From Riptortus pedestris (Eukaryota > Arthropoda > Insecta > Hemiptera > Alydidae), in assembly GCA_019009955.1 (NCBI GenBank), contig CM032230.1:124703501-124767500 (forward strand): a DNA stretch of 64,000 bases. Reading direction: 5' to 3'. Under the pieces are notes generated by a model that saw only the letters and a list, made by a program, of their open reading frames with translations, searched no databases and had not been told where the DNA came from. This document shows, one piece after another, positions 10,838-21,462 of this stretch; position 1 is the stretch's first letter; the number at the start of each line of letters is the position of its first letter. The position numbers were made by a program, and so were the translations under genes.

Positions 10838-11635
10838 CTGAAAGTATTTATTATTTAACTCCAGAAGTTGAAAAATTGATGAGAATTTCTTACACAATCA
10901 TTAACAATAGAACTTGCCCATATTCGGACTGCAATAAACGATTCCCTTACGACTGACACTTGAACATGTGAAAAGAAGTATGAACATGATCAAGTAATAT
11001 GATTGAAACTGCCAATGCAAATACGTACTAATCGTACCAATTTTATTATTTGTATTTCTATCAGCAATTCAAGTTCATCCTTAGCTTTGAACCTTTGTTC
11101 TTTTATTCCAATTCCCATGATTTCTTTTCGTTCTAGGAAAAATCTTCTGAAAACATAAATAGGGTCCGATAAATGGCGTTCACGTAAATACGAAAAAGAT
11201 AATGGAAAAAAGAGAGAAAGATTGAATAAACCTTTAAGACAGGGAGGCTATGTTAACATATATATACTGGCAGTATGACCACCCAGCAAGCCCTCCGAAG
11301 GGCCTATTATAACTAATTGTTTACCTATTATATTAATGATTCGTCCCATAAATCGGCCATTAAATTAATTACTCTACCTGCTTCAATTAAAATAATTGTC
11401 GGTCCTGAGATCATTGGGGTAAGATGACCGCGTTCATTAATATCTTGACATTAGCCAATCTTGCCGGATTATTATTTCATCTCGATTAAAATTACTGTCT
11501 CACGCTCCGATGATTTTTAGAATATTTCTCTTTGGAGAATAGACCGTATGATACGACCTGTTGATACGGTAAGTATTGAACGGAATTTCCATTATCAATG
11601 AAACTCAAATATAAACGTTTTTTCATAATTTGTAG
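10546..11635. other. Unassigned, partly complex sequence
   Basis: T run at 10771-10787 and a TA tract at 10807-10835. The part 11270-11520 is compositionally richer and non-repetitive, with TAATTG, TGTTTAC, TTAAATTAATTAC and CATTAAT motifs of the kind seen in regulatory DNA. Confidence 0.4.
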
Positions 11636-11824
11636 ATTTAACTCCTTCCGGAACAAAATCTGGGTTTCTATTCAAGAATTTTCGAAAATTTGAAATATCT
11701 ATATTATTATACTTCGAATCGAAAACTTGTAAATAAACAACCTAATTTTCAATTCAATTTACCATAAATAGTGTTACATATTTTTTTTTCTCTATCATAA
11801 ATATTAACCCAGATATTTGCACTT
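11636..11824 (+). mobile_element. Outer HLN1 element, left part, interrupted by an inner copy
   Basis: Internal HLN1 sequence (AATTTTCGAAAATTTGAAAT, CTTCGAATCGAAAACTTGT, ATATTAACCCAGATATTTGC) that runs into a T run and is interrupted there by a complete inner HLN1. The same element resumes at 12481. Confidence 0.75.
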
Positions 11825-11949
11825 TTTAGCAGATTTCCCTTAAGGGAAATCGGTTATTGAGGTTGTACTCATGATGCGATTTTCGAAATTTTTCTTCAAA
11901 TGTCCATCGATCCTACCCAGGAGATTACGAAAATGAGGTCCGTTCAAAA

Positions 11950-11951
<2 letters not shown>

Positions 11952-11993
<42 letters not shown>
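11952..11993. repeat. (TA)n core tract of HLN1
   Basis: Pure TA tract at the conserved internal position of HLN1, between GTTCAAAAC and TTGTCTGTTACC. Confidence 0.95.
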
Positions 11994-11997
<4 letters not shown>

Positions 11998-12465
11998 TTG
12001 TCTGTTACCGCTCTAGCGGTCGCAATTTTTGTCTTATCGTTACGAAACTTGATATATAATCGTTTTATGTAAAAAGAAAGATCAAGTTCGTTAACGGCTG
12101 AAATCGGACCAGGGGGAGGGGGGTTTAGAGAGGGAGAATTTCTAAAATTCTTAATATCTCCGTTAATATGCGTCGGATCGAAACATTGTATAGAACCAAT
12201 CTTATTGCAAATGTAATGTTCTATAGATGTTGTTATATACATTTCTTTACTATCTTCATTATTAACTGAGATATTTGCATTTTTTTTAGTTTTCGGCCTT
12301 TTGTAAACCCCCACTCCTACTCATCTCATATTAACAATATTCTGTTATGTTATGAAGCACTTTATTTGAAGCTTAAATACCAAATATTTTTCTCACTGAA
12401 CTTTTAAGTTTTGAAATAAATGCAAATACGTGGCGCACGTGGGAAATCTGCTTAGTTAACGCAGC

Positions 12466-12480
12466 CCCTGCGTGACGGAC
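12466..12480 (+). other. HLN1 3' terminal hairpin region
   Basis: CGCAG-CCC-CTGCG hairpin (12460-12472) followed by TGACGGAC at the element end. In rolling-circle elements a short 3' hairpin marks the transposition terminator. The same hairpin recurs at most intact HLN1 3' ends. Confidence 0.6.
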
Positions 12481-12764
12481 TTTTTATAATATTCAGACCT
12501 CAGTAATCCTTCTACTCTCACTCACCATTCTTTCATTGACCTAACCTTTACAGTGAGAGATAAGTGCAAATACGTTGCGTTATGCCATCATCAATTAAGA
12601 TTTTACATTCTTGAAAACAAATTAGAAATTAATTATAAAAATTAATTTTTTTCTATACCATACTTATTTCATAATCGTTAAATAGCTAAAATTGGACTTG
12701 TATTGAATGGCGTTATAGAACCAATTTTGTAAAACTATTGATGTTCTACAATTGTAGTTCTGTG
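12481..12764 (+). mobile_element. Outer HLN1 element, middle part (type D)
   Basis: Resumes the outer element after the inner insertion: CAGACCTCAGTAATCC, then the long type D 3' region (GTGCAAATACGTTGCGTTATG, TCGTTAAATAGCTAAAATTG, ATAGAACCAATTTTGTAAAA). Its last 12 bases, TGTAGTTCTGTG, are the left target duplication of a retroposon. Confidence 0.7.
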
Positions 12765-12998
12765 AGGCAGTGAGGCTCTAATTGCAGGCACCCATTTGAA
12801 TCTTTCGGCTAACGATGTAAATATGCAGCAAAAGCTGCGAGGAGGTCTAAAGTGCCTACAAGGATTCACTATGTGGGTGTTTATGGATCATGGACTACGT
12901 GGTAGATCGAATCCAAAATTTAAAGATTAGAAATTGGATGAACCGCTGGTATGGGGATGCACTATGGTACACTGGGGGGAAGAGAAAGAAAAAAAAAC
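12765..12998 (+). mobile_element. Short retroposon with 12-bp target duplication
   Basis: A 234-bp insert inside the outer HLN1, flanked by TGTAGTTCTGTG at 12753-12764 and 12999-13010, ending in an A-rich tail (GAAGAGAAAGAAAAAAAAAC). It contains a B-box-like GATCGAATCC near 12907, so it may be a SINE. It may equally be the end of a longer retroposon or a processed transcript. It is unlike the main tRNA-derived SINE of this window. Confidence 0.7.
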
Positions 12999-13010
12999 TG
13001 TAGTTCTGTG

Positions 13011-13200
13011 CATTTTTTCGTGACTCAAGTATTAAGCGATTTATTTGTACTTTCTTGTTTTCAGCCCTCAGTAAATGCCCATTTCTACTAATGGTGTCTT
13101 CACTTAGAAATAAAAAATATGGTGAGGTGAGATCAATAGTGTGTCATACCCGAACGTGGGAATTTTGCTTAGTTTACGCAGCCACTTGCGTGACGGACGT
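13011..13200 (+). mobile_element. Outer HLN1 element, right end (type D)
   Basis: Type D terminus: CATTTTTTCGTGACTCAAGT, TTTCTTGTTTTCAGCCC, then AACGTGGGAATTTTGCTTAG, hairpin-like CGCAGCCACTTGCG, TGACGGAC. Confidence 0.8.
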
Positions 13201-14640
13201 TTTGATAAATTACTACAATTCACCATAGATCAGACCTAGTCGATGATCGCATCTTTGGTCAGCACTGCTTTTTACCCTCTTCCTTGGTTTAACCAACATA
13301 AGGCAAGAAGTCGTAAATTTATCGTCGAGCGCAGAAGTTAGTAGTTTGGTAGTTTCTTCTAGAAATTGCTGTAGAGCTGGCAGTAGTGTTGCTGGAGAAT
13401 ATGGTGGAGCCTCCAGGTTTGGCAAAAACTGCCTCCAGTGCGATGACCTAGCAGTTATAAAGCGATAAAACAAACATCACCGGAAAAAGGTGGAGAGAGA
13501 TACCTAGTTGCCCGTTGATCTTGTGCCTCATTAGGGCAAGAGTTAATGCCCCATCGCGCCTCTGATGGCGGCCATCAAGGAAGTACTTTCTGTAATTCTC
13601 TGCCTTCATGACTTCTTAATAGTGCTCGGCTCTCCCTTTCCTACCCCACCTCTGGCCTTTCTCAATTGCCTTCTTCTTCTTCCATTCCATATTTTAGTCA
13701 TTTCCGTCGGGGGTTAGGAGTCGCTGTCATTACTCTCACGGAGGGTAACGGAATGAATCTGCGAGGAAGCCATTATGTGTCAATTAGTATAATGTATCTC
13801 TTCTGGTTCATTTGGTACGCCAAAATGAAGGAAAAGTCAGACACGCAAGTCGGTGACAACCATGCAGTGGAATGTCACATAGATGTCTTCTCCGATTCAG
13901 TACTCAACTTCTTCTTTTATAAGAGCAACATCTAAAAGAAGAATGAAATTCACGCTTTATGCATATATGGCAAGACACCACTGTATTTGTGACATTACTT
14001 CTAGACGGTGTATTGGTCTTGGTTACTGGTTCATCATTGAGTACATTTGGCAAGAACTTTCGCGCAAGACAGTGCCATCTTCAACAAATCGCATGAGAAG
14101 TTGTAGAGATTTACCGAAGCCTTAAAACAAAGATAATTCAAAAATTAACTACAATATTTCAGTAAAGCAAGGCTTGCAGGATAGGAACATTATTTCGTCT
14201 TTGATATGACATCCATCCTGTAGATCTGAATTTGGCCATTCAAGATATATTAGGTATCAAGATAGGTATCATGTGTGTATATAACATGTATATCGGATGG
14301 CTTTACAGACCTTGGAGATCTTTAACCGTCATTACAAGTGTTAATGTTTATGATGGTGGTTGCTTTCCAGTCCACTAAGTAGCTTGCATAAGGAACTCCG
14401 TAGCGTCGTTCTTCACTCAGTCAAGCCTGTTGGGTTCCTTCTTGCTACATGTTCCGTCCATTGTAACCTCTTAGCTATCATAACATGTCAAATCGACTGT
14501 CTCATGTATCAAATGTTTGCCATCTGTCGGTATTGGCTACGGTTATTAGCTGATCGTAGAGACCACCTTGCAACATTAGCGACTGGCTTGAAGAGCACTG
14601 GTTTAAAGAAGACGTAACATTAAAAATCGTAATAGATAAT
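13201..14640. other. Unassigned, relatively GC-richer sequence
   Basis: Several 80-90 codon frames occur on both strands (for example 13473-13213 minus, 13666-13935 plus, 14360-14617 plus). None has a recognised domain. I find no splice-consistent gene structure by eye. A decayed transposon or an unrecognised exon cannot be excluded. Confidence 0.4.
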
Positions 14641-15180
14641 GCTTAGTAGAAAATTCTTAATAGCACTCCATCCTCTTTCAGATTGTTTGAGTCTGTACCT
14701 TTTTCTATATCATCCAGGATCACCAGCATAAAGAATAGATTTTATGAGTTTATGTATATTAAAAACAGTAATGAACTTAGTATGGCACCTTGAGGAATAC
14801 CACAACTAATTGCCTATCGTCTGAATTAATTTGATATTCATTGGTGCCTACTTACATCATCAAGATAACTATTAACGGTTACCTAATTAAGAGAGAAAAA
14901 GTCATTCAATAATGTATTACTGAGCCTTTGTTAAATCGGCAAAAATCCGTATTAATCTGAAATTTCTATTCAGAGGATGAATTATATCCTTTTGGAAATC
15001 ATATGTTGCCAAAGTAATAGACCTTTTTTCCGGTGAAACAGTATCACTCGTTTGAAGTACGACTCTTGCTGAATTTAGTTTACTTGGCAAGAAACACTTA
15101 TTTTCTTATGCCATGAGTTTCCAACAACTGTTTAACGAAGTTGTAGTTTTGTTATATATATAACACTGTTAGAAGCAAAT
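14640..15180 (-). pseudogene. LINE reverse transcriptase relic
   Basis: On the minus strand around 14720-14815 the translation reads GIPQGAILSSLLFLIYIN. This is the RT motif block G-[VI]-PQG-S-x-L-x-P-x-L-F-L-x-Y-I-N-D of non-LTR retrotransposons (family knowledge). The reading frame is broken: a stop follows IYINS, and upstream pieces such as a YLDD-like stretch lie in other frames. It is an old LINE fragment with no start or end recognised. The clade cannot be fixed, but Jockey or CR1-like is likely from the motif form. Confidence 0.55.
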
Positions 15181-15661
15181 TATAATCATATCGCCATTAC
15201 AGCTCCCATTAGCTTCCATCCTCTTGGATGAAATCCGATCAACATTTGATCTATTCATCAAATGCGCTATTACCTTAATAGAGTTCTTGTAGGCCATTAC
15301 ACATAATTTAATTCCCTTCTTGGATCCCTAATTTTAGTCTTGAAATCTTCGCAGCAAATCGATGTACTCCTTCAGACATGAAGCATCCATCTATAATTGC
15401 CTGAAGCTGACAAGGTATCCAATCTTGTAAATGGGCTGTGCTTCTAATCAACTCCATCCATTAAATTCAATCTATTGTAATTATCGCTGTTTCATCTGTA
15501 AATCTAGTCATTCAGCGGTTCAGGAAGTATATCCAGGTGTAATTTTCTTATTATTATGTTTTTTCTAAAAATAAAACCCATTATGGCGCAGAGAACGGTC
15601 TGCAAGTGGCTAGCAAATCGTGCTAATATTTTATTTTATTTATCTGTTATAATATGATGTA

Positions 15662-15899
15662 GGGGTTCAGGTTAGCCGAGTGAGTTAAGGCGTACCTCTT
15701 ACCCTCGCGGCGTCACCTCTTAATCTTAAAGCTAGAGCAGATACTCACTTGGGCAATAAAAAATTATTTAGTGACGAACTCATTACCTAAAATCCTTCGT
15801 CCCACATTGGTTAGAAAAGGGTGGTAACCTGTAGAAGACCCGTCCAAACTTAGCCTTAAGTTGCATAAAGTGGACGTTAATAAATCTATATGAATAAAA
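15662..15899 (+). mobile_element. tRNA-derived SINE
   Basis: The head GGGTTCAGGTTAGCCGAGTG with GAGTTAAGGCG resembles the A-box half of a Ser/Leu-type tRNA. The B-box region is decayed here. The body carries AATAAAAAATTATTTAGTGA, GACGAACTCATTA, AAATCCTTCGTCCCAC and GACCCGTCCAAACTTAGCC. The 3' end is AAAGTGGACGTTAATAAA followed by CTATATGAATAAAA. The same body and tail appear in five or more other places in the window. Confidence 0.8.
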
Positions 15900-16230
15900 T
15901 TCTAGGGTTTGTCAGGTTTTCATTTTAAATTCGGCGGGAATCAATTTTTATCAAGTTTCAGACCATTCTATGAATAATTGAAAATGTCGAACCACCACTA
16001 CCTAAGTCCACCATTCTTTTTGCTCCTTGGCTGTACTGCAGTATCTTCTACCTCGACGATAGATTCATAGTCAGCGCAAGCCATGCTCTGTGAGAGAACA
16101 AAGTAGAGACCCTGAGCTTTGGGGGATCCAGTGGGGCAGGCGGAGGGGCCCTAAGATAGTTGCAATTTCATATGCAGCGATAGGGCAAGGACATCGACAA
16201 CGTATCTTAACGGTAGGCTAAAAACCCCTT
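15900..16230. other. Unassigned sequence before the minisatellite
   Basis: No feature recognised. A local GC-richer patch (16120-16160) is present. Confidence 0.4.
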
Positions 16231-16232
16231 CA

Positions 16233-17430
16233 GTTAGTAAGGTAATAGTTCATGAATGTCCCCAAATATAAGGTAATTCCTCTTGAATGTCTCTGTACAT
16301 GAGGTAAGTTCCCATGAAACTCCCCAAATATAAGAGGTAATCGCTCATAAACGCCTCCGCGTATTTCTATGTATTTCTTCATGAACGTCTACTAATAAAA
16401 GGTTATTGCTCAAGTATACCGTTGTACAGAAGGCAATATTCAAGAATGCCCCCATATATAAGGTAATTGCTAATGATGCCTCCGTACATAAAAGTATTTG
16501 CTCATGAATGCCACCCTATATAAGGTAATTGCTCAAGAATGCCCCCATGTATAAGGTAATTGCTAATGATGCCTCCGTACATAAAAGTATTTGCTCATGA
16601 ATGCCACCCTATATAAGGTAATTGCTCAAGAATGCCCCCATGTATAAGATAATTGCTAATGATGCCTCCGTACATAAAAGTAGTTGCTCATGACTGCCAC
16701 CCTCTATAAGGTCATTGCTCCTGAATGCCCCCCATGTAGTAAGGTAATTGCTAATGATGCCTTCCGTACATAAAATTTTGCACATGAATGCCACCCTATA
16801 TAGGTAATTTGCTCAAGAATGCCCCCATGTATAAGGTAATTGCTAATGATGCCGTCCGTACATAAAGAGTAATTTGCTCATGAATGCCACCCTAATATAA
16901 GGTAATTGCTTCAAGAATGCCCCCATGTATAAGATAATTGCTAATGATGCCTCCGTACATAAAAGTATTTTGCTTCATGAAATGCCACCCTATATAAGGT
17001 AATTGCTCAAGAATGCCCTCCATGTATAAGGTAATTGCTAATGAGGCGCTCCCGTACATAAAAGTATTTTGCTCATGAATCCACCCTATATAAGGTAATT
17101 GCTACAAGAATGCCCCCAATGTATAAGGTATATTGCTAATGATGCCTCCGTACATAAAAGTAATTTGCTCATGAATGCCACCCTATATAAGGTAATTGCT
17201 CAAGAATGCCCACATATATAAGGTAATAGCTCATGAATGCCACCATATATAAGGTTATTGCTCATGAATGCCACCCTATATAACGTAATTACTTCTGTAT
17301 GCCTCCGTACAGAAGACTATATTCACGAATGACCCCATAAATAAGGAAATTCCTCATGAATGCCCGCAAATAAGATAATTGTTCATTAATTGTCCATACA
17401 TAAAGTAATTGTTCATGAATGTCCCCTACA
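16233..17430. repeat. Minisatellite with 31-bp monomers in about 93-bp higher-order units
   Basis: Monomers of about 30-32 bp of the form AAGGTAATTGCTCATGAATGCC plus a variable end. From about 16440 to 17270 three monomer types alternate in fixed order: AAGAATGCCCCCATGTAT, AATGATGCCTCCGTACAT and GAATGCCACCCTATAT. Successive CCACCCTATAT units fall about every 93-97 bp, with roughly nine occurrences. The edges (16233-16440 and 17280-17430) are more diverged single monomers. Minus-strand reading frames with repeated peptide text are a by-product of a unit divisible by three. Confidence 0.95.
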
Positions 17431-18350
17431 AAAGTTAAATCCTCATCTTCCTTGAACCATGACAGTTGTGAACCATATCTCTTGAATTCAGCCTTCGGAC
17501 AACTTGTTTCTATTGTTACCACTGGCGTGACGACTGTAGCTCCAAAGGCCGTACACGAGCTCCAGCTCACTCAACGCTCTTAGTATTAATTTTGAGTGAG
17601 TTCAACATCCACTCACTATTTTTAGGTGATTAGAGAATCCACGGGCCATTTTTGAGCACCAGCCCACGATTTGGCTGTAGAAGAGAATGAAAGTAATTAA
17701 GTATTTTCTTTGGACTCTAAATACTATTATTATTAACTTGAGGCTCTCTGGGAGGACTGGCTTTTATGGAGGAAGGCCTCGTCGTTCTGGATTAGCATGA
17801 TATCCCAGTGCCTCCAACAGATTAACAATAATTAGATTGATGATATATTTACAGATTATCTCAACATTTTCTGACACTGAAAAGGTGATATGCAGTTTTA
17901 GTCCTTGGATGAAAAGCACTCTTTACCCAATGTCCTTTCAAACCTAACTATTGATAGCTGCAGAGATGATCTCACAAATAAGGAATGTAAATTCTCTCAT
18001 AAAGCCATAATTATGAATAGATATGACTCATATATGAAGACGTGAAAGCATGACACTTGAAGCAACGTTGTTCAATGTTTTTTCTTTTCCCTTCGTCTGA
18101 CAATTTTATTACGTTATGGTACAAATTTTATTTATTACATTCAATTTGATGCATACAAAAATCTCCAGCCAGACTAATTAATGAATAAATTATGTTTATT
18201 TTTCACTGATTATAAATTCAAACATTTACTCTGGGACACACACAAAAAAAGTTTATATATTATAAAATGCCGGCCATTGGTCGTCGGGGCTTCGATTGAA
18301 TCTGGAACCAGTTTCCCAACGGGAACCAGTTCATCACATCATCTCCTCTA
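17431..18350. other. Unassigned sequence
   Basis: No domain or repeat family recognised. Short direct phrases such as TTTTGAGTGAGTTC/TTTTTGAGCACCAG around 17580-17670 are weak. Confidence 0.4.
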
Positions 18351-18475
18351 TTAACCTTTAAGTGGGTAGGCGGGGTGCTGACAGCACCCCAAGAAAGTTA
18401 TTTAGTATTATTTATTACTTATAAGTTGATAATACTGCTGAAATTTTTTTTAGCTTCTTATTTGTTATCTGCAAG

Positions 18476-18955
18476 TTGATTCATGTGGCTTTGAACATAA
18501 AGCGCGCCTACTGGGAGTCGGCAGACGTGTCAAAACCTGGAAGGGGTGCCCGCAACACCCCACCTACCCAGTTGTGTTACAGCCTCATTGCTCTCTACAC
18601 CCCGCGTTTCATCTCAAATAATCCACAAAGTGGTGTAGTAAGATCACAGTTTCTGAGAGAAATTGGGTTTGAACTTCTCCAACCTCATTTGAAGAAAAGA
18701 GCTTGCGAAACATCATTACCAAAAGAGCTGAAAACAAAACTTTCAAAGATGGTAGGAGTCGAACCTGTACAACCAGTTTCGAGGACACAATCGTCGTCAG
18801 GGAGGTGTACAATCTGTCCGAGGAAGGATGATAAAAAAACAAAATTTTATTGTTGTAAATGCCAAGAGTTTATGTGCCTAAACCATATGAAAAATATATG
18901 TGAGAAATGTGTGGACTCAAGTCAATCTGCTCAGCCATTTTCTTGTGTTAAATAA
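18476..18955 (+). pseudogene. PiggyBac transposase C-terminal fragment
   Basis: The 159-codon frame has FLREIGFELLQPHLKKRA at residues 59-76, followed by a cysteine-rich domain with C111, C114, C126/C127, C129, C134, H137, C142 and C145. This is the zinc-binding end of PGBD/piggyBac transposases, which helps bind the element's ends. Full transposases are around 550-600 residues, so well over two thirds is missing. Residues about 20-31 are encoded by a copy of the element's own GGGGTGC...CACCCCACCTACCCAG motif, so the upstream part of the frame is not transposase. The ATG is simply the first in frame. The frame ends normally at TAA. Confidence 0.75.
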
Positions 18956-19046
18956 TATTTTTATATACTTTATACATATTTTCTTGTGTTTATAATATAA
19001 ACAGTATAATTCTATAAATGCATTATTATATGATATGTATTATTAT

Positions 19047-19172
19047 AAATTTGATTGTATTTTTGATAAAATTTATCTATCGGGAATAACGTTTAAGTAA
19101 CTTTTTGTGGATAGAAATTAAATAAATGTAAATTTGATTGTATTTTTGATAAAATTTATCTATCGGGAATAA
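19047..19172. repeat. Two direct repeats of about 43 bp, spaced 83 bp
   Basis: AAATTTGATTGTATTTTTGA continuing through ATTTATCTATCGGGAATAAC occurs at 19047-19089 and 19130-19172, essentially identical. It lies in the 3' untranslated part of the piggyBac relic. Confidence 0.9.
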
Positions 19173-19259
19173 CTTTAAAAAGTTTTAAGGGAAAATGTTG
19201 GGGTGTTCACAGCACCCCACCTACCTAGTAGTGATTCATCCAGGGACCTACCCAGTTAA

Positions 19260-20093
19260 CGTTGTAAAGAAAATTCCCGGGATATTGCTTGATATATGGC
19301 AGTGCTCTCGAGGGAGAAAACCGGTGAAAAACAGACTATTTGTCTCTTTCAGACTATTAGCGTTTATTTGCATATTCTTTGACCTTTCTTAAGCGGTGGT
19401 ACGTTTTATTTTGTTCCGTGTTTCGAGCGAGGCACGACACTTTATGAATTATGGGAAAATCGAGAGAAGACTATAATTCCTTTGAGCGTCTTCTGTTTTT
19501 AGTTGATACAGGATTATGAAGAGACATGATTATGAGTTTATTTATTTTCTTCTTTCTTTTTTTCAACTCATAAATTAAATGTTGAATCCCTCTTTAAAAA
19601 AAGGGGCCTATTGTGAATATTTAATCACATTACTTAATATTAATATATTACAATGAAATGTAAAACCATAAACTCACGTTTTTTTATAAATTGATCATAT
19701 AGTTTGAAAAAAAAACTTAAGGATAATAATTATACAATTTTTTTTAAGTATTTAAATGAATGAAATTAAATTCGCTAATTATTGCTATACTTTAATGCCC
19801 ACATCGAAGGTGATTAGCATAAGATAATCTAATTAAGAGATAACACTTCTCTCAAGAACATATATTTTATATTTTTGGAAGAAACCCCACTTATTAAGCA
19901 AGCTATTTATCTTTAATTTAAAATCAATTTTGGTATAATATGCATAATATATTAAACAAACGCTGCCTTCAATTATTATACGAATCTATTATCCCTTGTG
20001 GATAGTGTGGAATAACAGATGGAAAAGACGTTTTTCTGAGCTAAAAAGAAAGTAAAATAATTTTTCAGAATTAGTTTTGGTAATATTTCTGAT
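19260..20093. other. Unassigned AT-rich sequence
   Basis: Nothing recognised. Long A/T runs occur near 19550-19750. Confidence 0.45.
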
Positions 20094-20884
20094 TTTTTGG
20101 AGATTTCCTCTAAGGGAAAGTAGCTATTGAGTGTGTACTAGTGTATGGATTTCCGAAAATTCTTCATCCATCCTACCTCCGAAATTGTAGGAGCAGCCTC
20201 CTTTAAATGTTGGGGCAGGGGGAGGGGGGTTTTAGAAGGGGAGAATTTTGAAAATTCGAAATATTTTCGTTACTATACGTCGGCTCGATAAAATGTATAG
20301 AATCAATCTTATAGCAAATTAAATGTACTATGAACACTATTATATACATTTATTCTCTACCTTGAACATTAACCGACATATTGGCATTTTTCAGTTTTCA
20401 GCCTTCAGCGAACACCCACTTCTATTCGTGTTACATAAACAATACTCGATTATGTAATAAACCTCATCATTCGTAGCTTAAGTACCAAATATTGTTTTCA
20501 AGAGACATTTATTATACGAGATACAAGAAAATATGTTTTGGTGACCCTCCCTTTTTAAGTTTTTCACTTCTTAAATTTGATCGATTGAGATAACAATTAT
20601 TTGGATTCATTATAAATTACAGTACTAGATATAGTAAATAGTTTTCAATGAAATTAGTACGTTATATCCAGATATATTATAGTAATTGTTTTTCTTTCCG
20701 GTAAGAAGATAGCAGACCTGTTTGTTTACATTATAGTTGCTTTCCTTCTGGAGGTTTACTATTACCGTTTGTATTTATTCACTTAATATTCACGGTTGTG
20801 TTGTGTTACCGGTATGTAGATCTATCTATTGTCAAACTTCACGCGGGAAATCTGCTTAGTTTACGCAGCCCCTGCGTGACGGGC
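20094..20884 (+). mobile_element. HLN1 near full-length copy, type C, TA tract deleted
   Basis: Starts TTTTTGGAGATTTCCTCTAA. The TA tract and CTCTAGCGG block are deleted (GAAATTGTAGGAGCAGCC joins to the G-run). It keeps the core ATTTTCGTTACTATACGTCG, the type A/C 3' half with AGTTTTCAGCCTTCAG and CACTTAATATTCACGG, and ends GGGAAATCTGCTTAG, CGCAGCCCCTGCG, TGACGGGC. Confidence 0.85.
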
Positions 20885-21462
20885 TTTCTAAATAATAAAC
20901 ACATTTAATAACAGGCAATGCTGATTAGTTGACCACACAGCAACGTTCTATCTTAATATTGTTGTAGGTTGATTTATGAGTCCCATTCAATGTGGGGCCA
21001 CGCTGAGAAGCCGAAATTCTGAGAAACTATATCGATGTTTATCGCTAGCAGCGAGGAAAAAAAATAGCAATGCTTTGATATGGAAATGGAAGAAGAAGCT
21101 AGATTGTGACAATTAATGGGCCACTGGCTAAGTGTAGACTCGTGTTCTCTTATCGCTCGCTGGCCACCATTAACTCTGCGTCATCAGAGCAAAAACTGAA
21201 ATCTCTCAAACTCGCCTTTTTTTATACAATTCGCGATAAACTTTAGGCTTATACTAAAGTATTTTTTTCTCAGCAATTTATTCATATTTTATTTATTTTT
21301 TTTTAATTTTATACAAGTTCGTATAATGGACCTTTTTTTCACCTGTCATCAAGCCTGGAAACCATGAGAAATTACCATAAATAAATACTGTCACCTGTTG
21401 CACTTATTTATATCTTATTTCCTTGTACTAAGTAAAGGAATTGTTAAGTCACACAAAGTATG
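20885..21462. other. Complex non-repetitive stretch
   Basis: No coding signal. The part 20915-21200 has mixed composition and motifs such as CTTAATATTG, GACAATTAATGGGCCA and CCATTAACTCTG, unlike the surrounding repeats. Confidence 0.4.

Larger units (their letters stand above)
11825..12480 (+). mobile_element. HLN1 full-length copy, type A (best exemplar)
   Basis: A complete 656-bp element. The 5' end is TTTAGCAGATTTCCCTTAAG; 5' block GTCCATCGATCCTACCCAGG and GAGGTCCGTTCAAAAC; TA tract 11952-11993; TTACCGCTCTAGCGGTCGC; G-run; AATATCTCCGTTAATATGCG core; ATTAACTGAGATATTTGC; type A 3' half. It ends GGGAAATCTGCTTAG, hairpin CGCAGCCCCTGCG, TGACGGAC. Inverted AGCAGATTTCCC/GGGAAATCTGCT lie just inside the ends. 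T residues flank both sides with no duplication, as expected for Helentron insertion between T and T. No coding capacity remains, so mobilisation must have used an autonomous relative. Confidence 0.85.
18351..19259 (+). mobile_element. Internally deleted piggyBac-like element
   Basis: Bounded by TTAA at 18351 and 19256, the piggyBac target site (family knowledge). Inward of the left TTAA is GTGGGTAGGCGGGGTGCTG; near the right end, in inverse orientation, are CAGCACCCCACCTACC and CCTACCCAG. Between them lies coding sequence for the cysteine-rich C-terminus of a piggyBac transposase. Most of the transposase, including the DDD catalytic region, is absent, so the copy is non-autonomous. The exact terminal repeats are decayed, so the boundaries are probable rather than certain. 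Confidence 0.6.

Noticed and set aside
11925..12314. 129-codon minus-strand frame
   Set aside because: Lies wholly within a non-coding full-length HLN1 element, including its TA tract (IYIYIY).
13213..13473. 86-codon minus-strand frame as a gene
   Set aside because: No domain recognised and no splice or promoter support; left as unassigned sequence.
16233..17430. CRISPR array
   Set aside because: Repeats are contiguous without unique spacers, degenerate and in a eukaryotic repeat context.
16609..17570. Minus-strand frames with repeated peptide text (LLYGG, EQLSY)
   Set aside because: Encoded by the 31/93-bp minisatellite; the unit length divisible by three keeps the frame open.
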